A stretch of DNA of 64,000 nt from the NCBI RefSeq assembly GCF_001522545.3, contig NC_031768.1:85122457-85186456 (forward strand), read 5' to 3'. Under the pieces are notes generated by a model. The model ran no database searches, was not told the DNA's origin, and saw only the letters and a program-made list of their open reading frames with translations. Origin of the DNA: Parus major (lineage: Eukaryota; Chordata; Aves; Passeriformes; Paridae). How positions within the stretch are numbered: the stretch's first letter is position 1; the number at the start of each line of letters is the position of its first letter. Below are positions 14,501 through 28,547 of this stretch, piece by piece. A program made the translations under genes and the position numbers.

Positions 14501-17352
14501 CCATAGTAAAATGCATCAGACCAAAACTGATGAGGCTTTCTAATACTGCCAATGGTGTTATTGCAGAACTGTATTCATTATGCACCTTGAGGCTTATTTG
14601 AAGCATCTGGAAAGTTATGCTTTGAGGGTGTCAACAAAGGTTTCTGGCATTTCACCTTCTTCCCCTTACACAAGCCTGTTTTGAATTTCTTTTGGGCAAA
14701 CAGCTCCAAAACACCTCTATTTTATCTCTAGTAAAAATATCACACTAGGTAAACACACCCCATTTCTATTCAAAATTTTGCTTGCTAGCTTGCTTTTTTG
14801 TTTTTGGGTTGTTTTTTTTTTCCCCTCCAGAATTGCACAATAAAATTTTAATGATCCTCTGCATATATTGTAGACTTATATGGAGATCTATGCTGCTTAA
14901 AAGTTAAGCGTAAGTGTTTGCTTCATAACAAATTGCTGCAGAGGTTTAGAAAGTCTGTAAAACAGCTCTCAGCATGGGGCAATGATAGCCAGGAATAGGC
15001 ATTTATCCTTTGCTCTTTAGAGATATGACCCCCTTTAACCAATGTTAAATGGAAATCCATCCTCTCATACAGGAAAAAGGGTAAGTTGAAAAACATAATC
15101 AGCTCCTACATATATGCATGTCATTGTTTCTTTCTGCCTTCTTGCTTTATGAGTTTCCAGTTCTTGTGGGATTGGGGCTTTTCTGCTGAATTTGAATTTC
15201 CCATAATCTTCTGGGAAGATGTGCCATCTTCTTGGTGGTTTTCCATCAATCTCTATGGACTGTGTTGTTTCATCTGTTCTACGACGAATATTCTTCACCT
15301 CTGGGGCCAAATAGTACTGCTCAGACTCTGTCCAAGACAGCAATTCCAGGACAGTTTTCTCTCCCCCTCTTCCAGCTCTGTTCCTTCCCACTTCCCTTAC
15401 TTCCTACATTCTGAATGCACCGTGTTCAAGCTCCCAGGGAAAACTTGATGTTGGTAGTAAGCCTGCGCCATGATCTGCACCTCCAAAAAGACCTAAAAAC
15501 CTGAGCCTGATGTGTTTGCCCTCATGCATCACATTCACATAGCATGGAAGTCTGAGCTCTAGGCTGCAGCTGTTTAGTTTCCTTCGTCATGTACTCATTT
15601 CTCTGTCCTCATTTCCCCTTGAACTACACCAAGTGATAATTGAGTATAAATATGCAGGTTTTGACACTGTGACCATGCAAGCTGAAATCTGGTTAGCAAT
15701 AAACTTTATCCTCCTTCATTACTACACCTCATCTTTGCTTAGTCACTGCTTGGTGTAAAGGGTTTGTTTCCCTGGAACAATGTGTCTTCTTCCCTGGAAA
15801 AAGGCTTCCTTGTGATGAAATGGATGCTGTAAATAGAGATGTCCACCCAGCTGAAAGGTTCATCTCCAGGGGTGAGGGTTGGACAAGTTTTGTGCAAAAC
15901 AGATCCTTTAACACGGTCCTTTCCCCTGCTGCAAAAGCTAACTCACAGCAGAGCACAACCCTTTCTGTATTCCTTGCTGGGAACTCCTTCAGCATCAGCA
16001 CAGATGTCCACTCAGGGGAATTAGTTGCCTTTCTTCTATTTATCAGTTTTTCTGCCAGGCAATGAAATAACAGGGGTTAGCACTAAGCAAACCGTGCGGG
16101 AGATGTTTATATTTTCAAGATCTCAGAAATGTAGAATGTTGATAAAGACACATAAAAGCCTTGGGGGAGACCATGCCCTCTGGCCAGGGAGTGGAGACAA
16201 CAACATTTTGTGTTCTGTTCCTGGAATAGCACAGAACAGGAACATCAGTGGAAAAAGACCTGTATAAACAGTGAGCTGGAGACACAAATGCATTTCCATG
16301 ATCATTTTGACTTGACTACATCCACCCATAATTCAATAGCTCCTGTTTCCATAGCAATGGAGTATCTCATCATTTTTATATCTTTTTCTTCTCAACAACC
16401 ACGTGAGTTGAGGAGGTATTGTCTACACATTACAGACATAGGCAGAGGTGTTTTATCACACAATTGAAGGAGTGTGTTTATTTTCACACCTTGCGTTGTG
16501 ACAATTTAGGAGCCAGCACCAGCACCCCATCCCAGTGTCTCCCTGCTCAGGAGGGGGGGGCAGGAATTGCATATGGAAGGTTCTTTATGAGTTACAGAGA
16601 GTCTAAGCAGAGTTCGGAGAGACAGAAAATCTTGCCTCCAGGATGCTTGAACGTTCCTGGAAGATTTCAAAGTCGAATGCTGACCCAAAGCAACCCCTCC
16701 TACTACACCCCTGATTGCTCAGACACAGCAGTACCCACATGCCTGTGTACACTTGGACCTGGAGCCACCATCTCAAGGAAATTAACTTATGGTGACATTC
16801 CTCCATTAGCTTCATCCACTCAAGCTAGTATGTGGTATGGTTCCTTTTAAACACCTCTTTATGGGCAGCTAAGCTATGTAAGACTCTCACCTTAGTGCCA
16901 ATATCAAACCAAACACCAATTACCATGGACATACTGGGCCTTCAGCTTTAAAAGGGCATGTTAAGGCACTGTATGAATGAGAAATTAGAAAATTAGAGTA
17001 ATTCCCTCGGTGTTAAACCCCATGCCATCAAAAACTCAGCAATTAGCATTTCCCCCCCTTTTTTTCTCCCCACAGTGTTTTTTGGTAAAATCTGAAGATG
17101 ATCCTTCTGGAACATAGACAGGCTTCTTGCAGCTGTAATTTGCAGAAAAAACCCTCTTATTTATACCCCTGGTTCTATGAATTTAGTGTTTATCTTGGTA
17201 TATGAGCTCTGTAGTGGGTTACTCTCCCTGGCAGGACAGCGGGCTGATCATCCCAATGCACTGAGACCCAGGGGCTTTGCCATGTCCCAAGTCTGCTCTC
17301 ATCCACAGCTGAGCCATCCCTTCCTGGTTTTCCCATTTGAGGTTGTGCTTTG
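11561..17352. other. Non-coding DNA, no repeat or gene recognised
   Basis: No exon supported. Mostly unique-looking, AT-rich sequence. A small CpG cluster at 14362-14425 stands out and is discussed among the findings. Confidence 0.55.
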
Positions 17353-17525
17353 TAGAATCATAGAATGCTTTAGGTTAGAAGGCACCTAAAAGACCATTTA
17401 GTTCCCACCCCTCTGCCCAATGGCAATGACACCTTCCACCAAAGCAGATTGCTCAGACCCCCACCCAGCCTGGCCTTGAGCACTGTCAGGAATCGAGCAC
17501 CTGCAGCTTCTCTGGGCATGGTGTT
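17353..17525 (-). repeat. CR1 LINE 3' fragment, antisense
   Basis: Starts 'tagaatcatagaatgcttta', the antisense CR1 3' terminus, followed by 'aaggcacctaaaagaccatt' and 'cctggccttgagcactgtc'. Good match to the avian CR1 end. Confidence 0.88.
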
Positions 17526-20001
17526 GATGAGAGGTGTGACACAACCTTTGAGAGACAGCTGGTGTTTTTGAGATGCCAGTGGCAGGCCAGGTGGGACACC
17601 CTGGGGAGGTCAGAAGGCATTAGGGAACAAGAGAGGCCTGATTTGTGAGACCACTCAGGAGTGGAACAGAAGATGGTCTAGGGCAGTGAAGTCCCAGCAG
17701 AGATCGTAATTCCTGCCTAAAGCCACCTGACACCACATGGATATGTGACACCCAGAGGACTTCTTAAATGTCACTCTATACCTGGGAGTGGAGCTGAATG
17801 GGCTACCCAGCTTCTCCAATGTTTTAGCAGGAGCTGGGCTACTTTCCATCTCCCTGTTGGCTCCAAAATCACTCACTTACATGGGAGTTCAGTTACCCTG
17901 TGGACATGGAAACACATCCTGGCATCAGCTGGAGGGTTTGAATCACATCAGCGACTCTGCAGGGGACACATCTGACAACAGGGCACAGCTGGGAGGGGAT
18001 TTCTTACAGCTAAAGGGCTGTGCTGGGAGGAAAAGAAACTTCAAAGGATGTTGGGAAAGGAGGGACAAACTCAATGTCAAAGGCATTTTTGGAGGACCTG
18101 TATTCTCAGCCAATGGCCATTGGTGTTCATCCAAAGAGACCAAGCCCAGGCCAGCCCCAAGACCCATTGCTGGGTGCTGGGCCACTCATCTTCCCCAGTT
18201 TCATAGCAGGGGCTTGCCTTGCCATCCACAACATCCTGGCTGCACTGCTCTGAGGAAGACGGACCTTCTTGCCCTTTTCCAGCGCAGCAGGATTGTGGAT
18301 CAACCACAGCCTCCACAGCTGTCCTACAGCACGTGTGAGACGCAGGACACCAGGCAGACTAAGCCATCCTCCCCCCAGCCAGCGGGCCCAAGCAGCACTC
18401 TAATCATGGCTGAGGGCATTTCCGTTCCCTGGAGGAATGAGCTAGGTGTTTTTGAGGCATCATGCCTCATTAACTGTTTTTATAGCATTACTTTGCAGCT
18501 GCAGGGTGCAGTGATGGGGGGCTGCAGCTCTGACTTGCTGATTAGCATCAGGACTGTTGCTTTCATGGCTCGCTGAGACCCAGTGATCATCTGAGCAGGG
18601 AAGAATCCACAGTATAACATAAAATCAGGAGTGGTTATAAGCTTGACATTTAGAGAATCCTCTGAATTGTTTGTCATACTCAGACATTCACCAAGAGGGA
18701 AGCTTAATTAAAATGAGGTACTGAGAGAGGCTTGACACTCTTCTCTCCATAGCAGCTCACTGCTTAATTGGAGAACCAAACAGTGTTCAGTGACTTAGTG
18801 GAACATCCAAGGCTTTTTTGGACAGGAATATGAGAAGGAAGGCTGAGGACAGTGAAATGTATTTTACTAGCATTTATTTCAGCTTGGTCTAAGGATCAAA
18901 ATCCTGCTGGTGACAGTTTAGTCTGGATGATGAACTGGCAAATCACACTTACACATGGAAAAATGTGTGACTGGGATAACAGAAGTCCTCTCCCTTGTCA
19001 TGCTCTCTTGTTTAGCTTGCAAGCACTTGTACCCTGCAGAAATCTCTTTCCTGGAAAAAAAATCCCTCTCTGACAGACCTAATGCTGATGTATCATGTCT
19101 GATTCCCAGGGAGCTGGTTTTGGTGGTATTTGAGCATGTGCAGGGGATTAGAGGGGAGCCCAGGGATCGAACTACCCCAGCTGAATTGCTTTCCAGCCTA
19201 ACCAGTTGGAAAATGTGCAGTCTGCCAGCGAAGGAGCGCTCTCTTGTGGGCTACGCAGAGTGTGAGTGGAGCGTGTGTCAGCTACGTTGGCTCAGAGGTG
19301 ATTAATAAAGAAAATAAAGACTGGGGAAGAAAGGCATGACATAAACCAACACAGCAGATAAGTGTAACCAGATGTCAGGTTGTTTTGATCTTCTCCTTGG
19401 AAAACCAAGGAAGAAAGAACACAAATAAGCCTCCCTCAAAGTCAGAGCCACTTTAGGCACCCACTGTGCTGCTTGAGGCCAGTTGAGATGAAAGGTAAGA
19501 TCCAACATGTCACATGCCCCTGGCTGGGGGATGTGAATTGCAGAAGCATGTAGGACAGCTGGCCACAAGGCACAGACATCCTGGGTTTGCTTTAACTTCT
19601 TCTGTGCTGAGGCTTTAGCAAAGCAGCCAGTAGCTCAGGATGACAGCTGGACCAGGCAGTTAAAGGTGGGTATTCTTCTGCCTATAGTCACAAGAATGTG
19701 GTGAACATGAGTAAAAAGAAACACAGATGATGAATGAGAAGAAGATCCTGTTAATTGATACAAGAAGGTTTGTCCAAGGCTGACAGCCATGCTTGTTTTT
19801 GCTGGGTGGGTGAAATAATTTGCCTCTGGACTTAGAAAAAGCCTATGACAAAGCACAATAGCTTGAAACAAAGGCTATACTCCTGGAGTACCCTCCACCT
19901 CTTTGGACCTGCCTAGGTGTACTGAGAAGAACTCTCCTCACACTGTACCCACATAGTGATCTCTGCTGCCTCTCATGACCCAGGAATGTTTAGAAACTAG
20001 A
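17526..20001. other. Non-coding DNA
   Basis: No exon supported. A 262-codon open frame at 17788-18576 has no recognisable motif, and no splice sites define an exon. Confidence 0.5.
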
Positions 20002-20295
20002 ATAGAATCACAGAATTGTTAAGCTTAGAAAAATCCCCAAAAAGCATCAAGTCCAGTCATTAACCTGGCACTGCCAAGCACACCATGTATCCAAGTGCCA
20101 CAACTACATGCATTTGAGCACTGCAGATCTGACCCTACCACTTCCCTGGACAGCCTGTTCTAGCACTTGACAACTCTTCCAGGGAAGAATTTTTTTCCTA
20201 ATATCTAGTCTAAACCTTCCCTGCTACAAATTGAGGCCGTTTCCTCTTGCTCTGTAGCTTGTTACTTTGGGAAATATCCACCAGAAAACCCCAGA
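20002..20295 (-). repeat. CR1 LINE 3' fragment, antisense
   Basis: Begins 'atagaatcacagaattgtta'; includes 'tcaagtccagtcattaacct', 'cctggacagcctgttctag' and 'tttcctaatatctagtctaa', all CR1 3' landmarks. Confidence 0.9.
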
Positions 20296-23079
20296 GAGAC
20301 AACTAGAGCTTTCCCAGCCCAGATCCAATACATGGAGCTGAGCTAACATGCAAAATGCTGATTCTTACATTTAAGCATATCCTTACATACTTCACTGTAG
20401 TATGCTTACATACTGTATTTACTGTATTTACTGTGTTGAGATTCCTCCTGGCTCAGGAGAATTTCTTCTTGGCCTTTCCACTCAGAGGATAATGCTCAGA
20501 GGTTGGGATAGGACCAGAACCAGCGTTTGATACTGCTGTAGATGAACATCTTCACTCCTCACCAGCTGAAAGCTGATGGAATATTCACATTGATATTTAC
20601 ATCATATATTACATAGATACCATATATATTATACAGATGGAATACTGCTGGCATATTTACACTCCTTCTCGACACCCCTCCTTCCCAGTCAACAAGATAG
20701 GAAATCATTTGGCAGATCCACATCTAAACAAGTCTAATGCTCAGGAAAAGCAGCATAAATTACTCAAGATGGGGTAAAACATGGCTTGCACATATGCCTA
20801 TGGTCTTAGGGAAGCAACAGAAGTGACAGCTCTTTCTGCACCTGCTGCATTATGCACTTGGTATTTCAGTCACCCAGAGTGATGCTGATCCAAGTGCAGG
20901 CTCAGTTGTGTTTTGTGCTCTTTAAAACACAGGAAAAAGTAACCCTGGTTCCAGTGCCTTGTTGCACAAGACCACATGGTCTGCTTTAGTGACAGCTGCA
21001 GAAGATAAAGTGATAGAAGAAAGGAGGCAAGGACTGTGTCCCTATTTCACAGGGTGATGCTGGCAGTGCTAGTAAGAAAAGACAAGCTGTCCTCCAGTAC
21101 CTTGCTCCTACTAAATCCACCTGAGCAGGAGGCAGTCCTAGGACCTGGGGAGGTGGTTTCTCACCAGACTGTTCTGTTTTGCCCACCTCTGAGCACTGCA
21201 AGCCTCACAAAGACACTCTGGTTTGCAAGGACAAATAAGAACTGCCCTGGTGAGGGTTGGAGTCTGGGCTCAGATGCTTGTGGAACCTCTTGATCTGTAA
21301 AGGGAAGAAAAGGCCATTGAAGCTGTAACCACGGAAAGTTGGAAACAGCCCATGAGAGCCACGGAGAATTTAGGATGGGGCTTTTGTGACCCTCCTCTGA
21401 TAAATCTCCCTGCAGTTCTCTCTACAAATGCCTTCAGACATTTGTGCCACTGGATCTGCCCAGGGCAAGCCCAGTGGTTCCTAGGGCAGCAGTTTTGCTG
21501 CTTTCCCAGACCTAGAAGCTGCCTTTTTCTCCTGTGGCTCTGAGCATTCAAGATTTCCATTCTGGCTTGCAAAGCTCTCAGCGATGACTGCCTGTGCCTC
21601 GTGTCTGTTCTCCATCCCCAGCAGTGCTGGAGGTATCAGAGCAACACACCGTCAGCCTGAGAGGCTTATCTTTATCAGCTTAGGAGATGTAGGTCGTCAG
21701 GGAATTTTAATCAGCAGAGACACTTTCACATCCAAAGAGACAAAGATATTATCAATTCCCTTAAATGGGCACCAGAAGAGATGAGCTGCAGCTCTTGGGA
21801 CTCTTCCTTTCTTCATCCTGGCTGAAATAAATTATTCCACGAAATGCAGTGGTGCCATGCTGATCCCCAACTGTTCATGCCCTGGTTTTCAGCCACAGAT
21901 GTACTTAGAAATTCAGATTCTCTGAAGGTTTTTCTTTTCCATGAGGAGCATGCTGTTTATTTCTCTCACTGCTCCGGAAGGCACCCTTCACGGTGGCCAC
22001 CTGGAAAAGCTGTACCAGGACACAGCAGGCTGCTGAATTTAAAAACGCCTGTCTTCTGGGTCAGTGCTTATTTCCACCGACAGTTTTGGTCTGTTTTCCT
22101 TTCCTTCTCTCCCAGGGCATTCCTCACTTGCCCTGCTGTAGCATTCCATGCTGTGCAGCAGCAGCTAATGGGGACTTAGCGAGGTGTTAGCCTGAATGTT
22201 CGTGTTTCAGACAAAGGGATTAATACCTGGGGCCTTGTTTGGGACTCCTGCAGACAGCAGGTTTGAAACATGGCAAGGTTTATCCTTTGTCTTGCTTCTG
22301 TCAACATCTTCATTAAATTATAATTCCATTTTAAAAAATCACACTGTTGGCAAGAAGAAAGATACAAGCAATTGGCAATTTTATTTTTTTCTCCCTTCTG
22401 TGGTTAGTTGAATTGCAGGTATTGCTCTTTGGGTGGCAGTTAGGACTGATTACTTCTATAATCCCAGAAGGCAAAGACAAAGTGAACCTGGGATGTGTTT
22501 TGCTCTGTTATCTCTTTCTGAAGAGCTAAAGTATGTGTTTAACAGATGTGTTACTGTAGATGGGTTTACTGGGTTTGAGCAGCACTACAAAATAACCATC
22601 TGCAACCATCTATGTGGTTCAAATGTCCCCTGGAAATAGTCATGTCAAGGGTTGCCTCTATAAATGACAATTAATTGGCACTAAAATGTAGGTGTGCTCT
22701 GAAACCAAGTGCTTTGACCCTCATTTAGCTTTGTCCAGTCTCTGGAAATGAAGAAAATATTTCCTTTGGAGAGTGAGGGTTGTCAGAAAGGCTTTAAATA
22801 CAGTTTTAAAAAATCTTAAATTTAAATCCTTCAGATTAGCTTTTCTGTCAGTCTGAAAGAGGGCCAGTTAAATTCCAGCAAATTGAGCAGGCACTGGTCC
22901 AACACCGTGGATACAGAGGTGATTAGTGGGAAGGCTGGGGCAGAGCATAGGTTACTCATGGGAGAGGGCTTTGGAGGGAGTCAACAGAACCAGGATGCAG
23001 AAAGCTGGTGACTCTCCTGCCACAATGCAATTCAAAGCTGTCGTCAGACACTGCAAGAGCATCCCAGAGGATACATTTT
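20296..23079. other. Non-coding DNA
   Basis: No gene or interspersed repeat recognised. Short AT-rich tracts lie around 20580-20650. Confidence 0.5.
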
Positions 23080-23139
23080 CATATCTATCTATCCATATAT
23101 ATATATATATATACACATATATACATATATACATACATA
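23080..23139. repeat. (TA)n / TACA simple repeat
   Basis: AT-alternating tract with TACATA units directly before the 5' truncation point of a CR1 copy. Confidence 0.9.
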
Positions 23140-23602
23140 AGAATGTAGACCTGTTGGAGCAAGTCCAGAGAAGGCCAGAAAAATGTTCAGAAGGCTGGAG
23201 CACCTCTCCTATGAAGACAGGCTGAGAGAGCTGTAGTTGTTCAGCTGGAGAAGGGATGGCTTTGGGGATCTCTTGGAGCCCCTTCCAGTATATGAAGAGG
23301 CTACAAGGGAGCTGGAGAGGGACTTCTGACAAGGACATGGAGTGATAAGACAAGGGGCAATGGCTTCAAACTGATGGAGGGCAGGGTGAGATTAGATATT
23401 GGCAAGACAGTTTTCCCTTGTGAGGCTGCTGAGGTACTGGCATGGGCTGCCCAGAGAAGCTGTGAAGGAGTTCAAGGCCAGGTTGGATGGGGCTTTGAGC
23501 AACCTGATCTATTGAAGGTGTCTCTGCTCATGGCAGGGGAGTTGGAACTAGATAGTCTTGAAGGTCCCTTCCAACTCAAACTACTCTGTGATTCTATGAG
23601 TC
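23140..23602 (+). repeat. CR1 LINE fragment, sense orientation
   Basis: 5'-truncated CR1 from about 'gacctgttggagcaagtcc' through 'aggctgagagagctgtagtt', 'tgatggagggcagggtgaga' and 'ggtcccttccaactcaaact', ending in the CR1 terminal repeat 'ctctgtgattctatga'. Open frames at 22926-23646 derive from it. Confidence 0.93.
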
Positions 23603-24329
23603 TAAGAACTGAAGATATGTATGGATATATCAATATACATAGCTGAAGCAGAAGAGATGAAGACATTTGGTCACTGGAAGCTGCTGCCTGCTGAGACCTT
23701 CCATCTACCCACAGAAGTTAATACCTAGCTCACGCTCCATAGTAATTAAGCAGTTAATTCATTGATTTATGGATTTTCTGTAGCTCCTAATTATGGCTAG
23801 ACATCTGGGTATCATGATAACAGAGAAAAAAATTTTTGATAAGCAAGGTGAGAGCTGGAGGAAGGTATAATATCAATACTGGGGTGGCCTGTGCTGTGGT
23901 TCTGTATCCAAGTGAAAGTCTATCCAGCAGACATTTGAAAGCTCAGACATTTAGATAAGATTGTAAAACTGGCTATTTTCAAAGCTTCCAAAGATACCAG
24001 AGACTAGGAAAGATCTACTGAGATAGAAGATTTTCTGGTGTAATTTCCTCTATGGGGTTTGTAAGCCCTCATGCAAAGGAAATGCAACTCAGTGTCATTT
24101 CCTGGCTTTATTTTAGGGATAAATGCCAGTTATCAGATCTGTCAGGATCTGATGAATGCTCCAGTGATTTTATGTGGTTATGGGAAAATTTTCAACATAG
24201 CATAGGGTAAGACATCATGAAAAACGTCAACAATCCATGATTCCATTGACGCATTTGGAAGTCTTGTTTTCACTCTGTGAAGGCTTGGCTAAAACCTATC
24301 ATTCTTTGTCTGCCAGAAGATTCATGATG

Positions 24330-24412
24330 ATGTTTTTTGTTGTTGTGGTTGTTGTTTCTGGGGTTGTTTCATTTTGTTTTGGTTGGTTGGTTTTGGGTTG
24401 TTTTTTTTTACC
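24330..24412. repeat. GT/T-rich low-complexity tract
   Basis: TGTTGTTGTGG and GGTTGGTTGG units ending in a run of T. Confidence 0.85.
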
Positions 24413-24549
24413 ATGCTTCATTTAAGACATTTACTTTTTAAGTATCAAAGGAATGACAAGCTTCCTAAACTCTGCAAATACTGTGTGGGTCTGCTGTTCC
24501 CCTGAGGTCTTCTGTTGAGGCCACCAATGAAATTGCTGTTGTCACTGAG

Positions 24550-24955
24550 TGTGCTGGTGGTGGCTGGGGTAGAGTTAACTTTCTTCCCAGTGGCTGGTAT
24601 GGAGCTGTGTTTTGGATTTGTGCTGAACACAGGGCTGATAACATAGAGATGTTTTTGCTGCTGCTCAGCAGGGCTTGCACAGAGCCAAAGCATTTTCTGC
24701 TTTTCGTACTGCCATGCTTGTGGGGAAGCTGGGGGTGCCTGGGAGGATGGGAGGAGACACAGGCTGCGCAGGTGACCCCAGCTGACCAAAGGGATATTCG
24801 AGAGGGTGTGACATCATCCTCAGTGCATAAAGCGGGGGAAGCAGGAGGAAGGATGGGACATTTGGAGTGATGTTTGCCCAAATCACTGTTCTCTCTGATG
24901 GGGCTCTGCTTTCCTGGAGATGGCTGAGCACCTGCCTGCCCATGGGAAGACATCC
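24550..24955 (+). mobile_element. Solo LTR of an avian endogenous retrovirus (ERVL-like), sense
   Basis: Old retroviral LTR with no gag, pol or env nearby. Landmarks recognised from avian genomes: 'ggggtagagttaactttct', 'gctgtgttttggatttgtgc', 'gaccaaagggatattcgag', and a TATA-like box in 'gtgcataaagc' near 24827. It lies in the same orientation as the GC-D gene, about 5.5 kb upstream of the first coding exon. The right end is uncertain. Translations across it (minus strand 24445-24953) are not genes. Confidence 0.75.
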
Positions 24956-25018
24956 TCTTCAGCAGATGGCTTTAACTTGCTCATTGAAAGTCCAGCCTGG
25001 CTAAACCTCATGCTAAAT

Positions 25019-25039
25019 TAAAAAAAAAAAAAAAAAAAA
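25019..25039. repeat. Poly(A) tract
   Basis: About 20 consecutive A after 'gctaaatt', roughly 65 bases beyond the LTR; could be the tail of a small retroposed copy, but no source was recognised. Confidence 0.85.
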
Positions 25040-28000
25040 GATAGGATGAACAGCAGCCACTTCTTAGGCTGAATCATAGCTGTATTCTAAGAGGTTTGGA
25101 AATGTCTCCTGCAAGAGGAGTGTTCCTCTCTGTATTGCTGTATAAGGAGCTTCTGGAAACAACTCTGTCAAATTAAACACTCAGGTTTTGATGCCTAAAT
25201 AAATACATGTATAAATATCTCATCCGGTGTTATGAGACTCTTTCCTGCCAGCTCTAATATTGACTATCTAAACCTGCAACATCATATATTCCACTAGTGC
25301 CAGTGCCAGAGACACCAGTTCCACAGGCTACAAAATCTGTTTCCAAGAAAACCAAATAAATGTGGCCATTTTGATAAAGGAGTGGACTCACTTGAACTTG
25401 ACTCTGCAGGACTTGGGGATGACATGTTGGTGTTCTGATGCAAACCAGATAATCTGGAGAAAAAGGGTTTCCAAATTATTTACTGCATCTTGCAAACAGG
25501 ATAATATTCCACAGCAGGACAATCCTTCCCAGAAATTGCAGTCCCACAAAAACCATGGGATATCAGATATTTCCTGTGCTGCAGAGTCAAGAAATTGAGC
25601 TCAGGTTGGGTTGACATCGTACAAACTCAATGTCCTGCAAAGGACAAAGTGGAGAGGAACTTGTAAAGAATGAAAGAGTGAAGGTTTACTAATGCCAGAC
25701 CATGAGGCTGGACTGAAAATAAATCTTGTCAGACTTTATATAACTTTGGTGGTTAAGTTGCAATTCTGGCAGGTAAAGTCAAATGGTGACGCTGTCTTCC
25801 TAAATAACTACAAACTGTCATCCTACTGAAAGGTGATATTGAAGAGAAAATTAGTGTTATATAGTCAATGTGTCTGCATCATAGGAAGCAGAAAAAAAAA
25901 AAGATTAATTGCTATCTTGACATAAAATAGTAGATGAGGACTCTTTTGTTAGCATTTTCAAGTGGAGCCTCTGGGATGTTTGGGGTTTTTTTTTTCCCCC
26001 CAGTGCTGTTCAATAACTCTACCATGTCACCTGGAAGAGAGAGAAAAATCATTATTCATATAACTTGCAAATTGGTCTGGACCTCTGATTAAATAGAATT
26101 ATTTGAAAAGCACTTACTAAACCAGATGGGTTTGTAAACATCTGGGAAGAAAACTTTAAACCACACTTCCAAGGCAGACGTTGGCACTAAGGAGAGCAGA
26201 GAGGGGCTTAAAAACAGAGGTTCTGCAATTGTGTTCATCCAAGCTATAGAATTAAAGCAGAGAACAATCAAATAGGTGATAAAGGATGTCATGACTCCCA
26301 TATTCAGCATTAAGGAGTGAGGCTTACTGATTGATAGGGTTTTTAATTTAGTCAAAAGAAAGAAAATTAAAAATGAATGTTAAAAGAGCATTGCAAGATG
26401 GAATCCTGAAAGCACGCACTATGGCAAAAGCCTTAACGAGCTGTTTACTTATTTTGCCCAGAGAATGACTGGGATGTGAGCTAATTATGGTGTGCAAATT
26501 TCTACAGGGAGGTGATATTTATTGTGCTTCCTGTTTTGTATTTTTTTCCCTCAGGCAAAGGCAGAGTGCGAGCCAGTTGCAGGAAGCTGAAGCCAGACAC
26601 CCTAGATGTTAAGTGGGTATTTTTAATGTTGAGGGTAATTAGCTCTTGGAATAAAACACATAGGAGCCCAGTAGATCCTCCAAGGTTGTAGTTTTTAATT
26701 AGGGCTCAGAGGACTTGAAGAAAGCCTAATGTGAGTGTTGCTGTACTGCTCTCCCTCAATTTTCTCTATAATCAGTTGAGATATGAGACTTTTCTTCAGG
26801 GACAGCAGAACATGAATCAAGCCTTTTCCCCGTGTCTCTCTGTGACAGCAGAGATTTTCCAGAGAAATCAGCTTTATTCAGCAGCACCCTCTGGTATAAT
26901 TCATTACAAAACTCATTTTTTATCCAGGGTGCTGGAAGAGCTCAGATCAGCAGCAGCTCCTGAGAGGCTGCTTGGCCAGGCTGATGGGGGAGGTCAGACT
27001 GAGAGATTAGAGCACCCTCTCCTGCTCTAAAAATTAAAAGCAAAGCAATACAGCTGTGGCTTAACTGTCCCATGGGAAATACTGTGTCACTGTAAGTGTG
27101 TCACTTACACACTTCAGTGAGCACTGAAGAGTGTTGGGAATTAATCTGATGGTATGCAAATAACACAGCACTGCAAAGAAATCTGCTTTCTAGTGTGGTT
27201 GTGGCAGTAATGATAAGCTGAAGATGTGAGGAAAAAAAGCAAGGTTTGGAGATAGAGGCAGGGTTTTAAACTTCAATGTTTATTTCAGCCAGCTGGCTTA
27301 CATAAATAGTTGGGGGGTTTTGCCTCAGCTGCTTGATTTACCTTGTTTGTTTATTAGTGATACCAAGCAGGCAGTGCCAGTATCTGAGGTTGTTTTGCAG
27401 AAGTAGGAGTGTTATCCCTGGTCTTGGATACCCTGAACATGGGAGAAATGTGCTGGAGCCATTTGGGATAACCAGCTTTTCCTGTGGAGGATGGATTACT
27501 GACACAGTTATTACCTAATGGAAGGAGGGCTGTTACATCTGCAAACAAAAGGAGAAGGAAATGAAGGCAGTGATAAAGTTCTCAACCCACTTTACTATGG
27601 AAAGGTCTGAATTTTTAAGGGTAGAGTAATTATGCTAATGATTAGACTGCCAAGATTATTTTTTTAATCTTTCATTGCTGGGATTTGAATGCTATAAACA
27701 AACATCCTCTAGAAGTGAATCACTGGAGTTTTGCAGCTTCTTCTGGAGACTTTGAGTCTGCTGACCTGAAGTGGAATTAAACTGTGCACCCCCATTGTTG
27801 CTACAGAAAGAAATGATAAATCACTGAGCATATAACATATGGATAGAGATATAGGTACATCAGTATGTGGATAAATCAAACTTATAAGTTCAAATTAAAA
27901 AAATACTCCAACTGAAAAAACTTTATTTAATGTTATTTTTTGAGTAAAACCTGGTGTCAAAACCTAATGCACTGGTACCATAGAAAGCAGTGTTCCGAGT

Positions 28001-28545
28001 TCAGGCTTGACATTAGAGTGTGTCTTAGGCACCTTCCAAACATGAAGCTATTTTATAATCCCTGATAACTATCTTGAGCTGTAACAGCCTTCAGTGAAGC
28101 ACATGCCCAGGAACCTCCCTGGATCTGAACTGTGCAAGGAAATGAATGAATGGGAGCAAATTAACAGAGAGAGCTGCTCTCCCCACTGCATCTGAAAGAC
28201 TCTGGCTTCCCCCAATCATTAGTCATGAGGAGCTGTTCCTGAACTCATGCCAGTGAGATGTGTATAATTTATATGATGTATTTGAAGTTAACACTGCTAA
28301 AAGGTCGAATTACAAATTATTCCCTCTAGACCACAAATGCAGGGCCTCTGACCGCAGATAAATTATTGCAAGGGGCTTCCTAGCTAGGACAGGCATGGAG
28401 ACATTTGTGGCTTTTCCAGGATGATAATTGTATTGCCAGGTCCAGAGGGAAAGTGCCTGGGAATGGTTTACTGGAGGGCTCAGGTCTAGGGAGGTATATG
28501 CAGGACCCAGGGAAATAACCAAGAATCATTAAATAATGGAATAGT
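25040..28545. other. Non-coding DNA
   Basis: No exon supported and no dispersed repeat recognised. Two small adjacent hairpins are found at 27093-27130. Confidence 0.5.
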
Positions 28546-28547
28546 TT

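Noticed and set aside
17788..18576. 262-codon open frame as a coding exon
   Set aside because: The translation has no recognisable domain or membrane/secretory pattern and no clear exon borders; could be chance in locally GC-richer DNA.
24445..24953. Minus-strand open frames of 92-162 codons
   Set aside because: They lie entirely within or beside the LTR and are antisense shadows of it.
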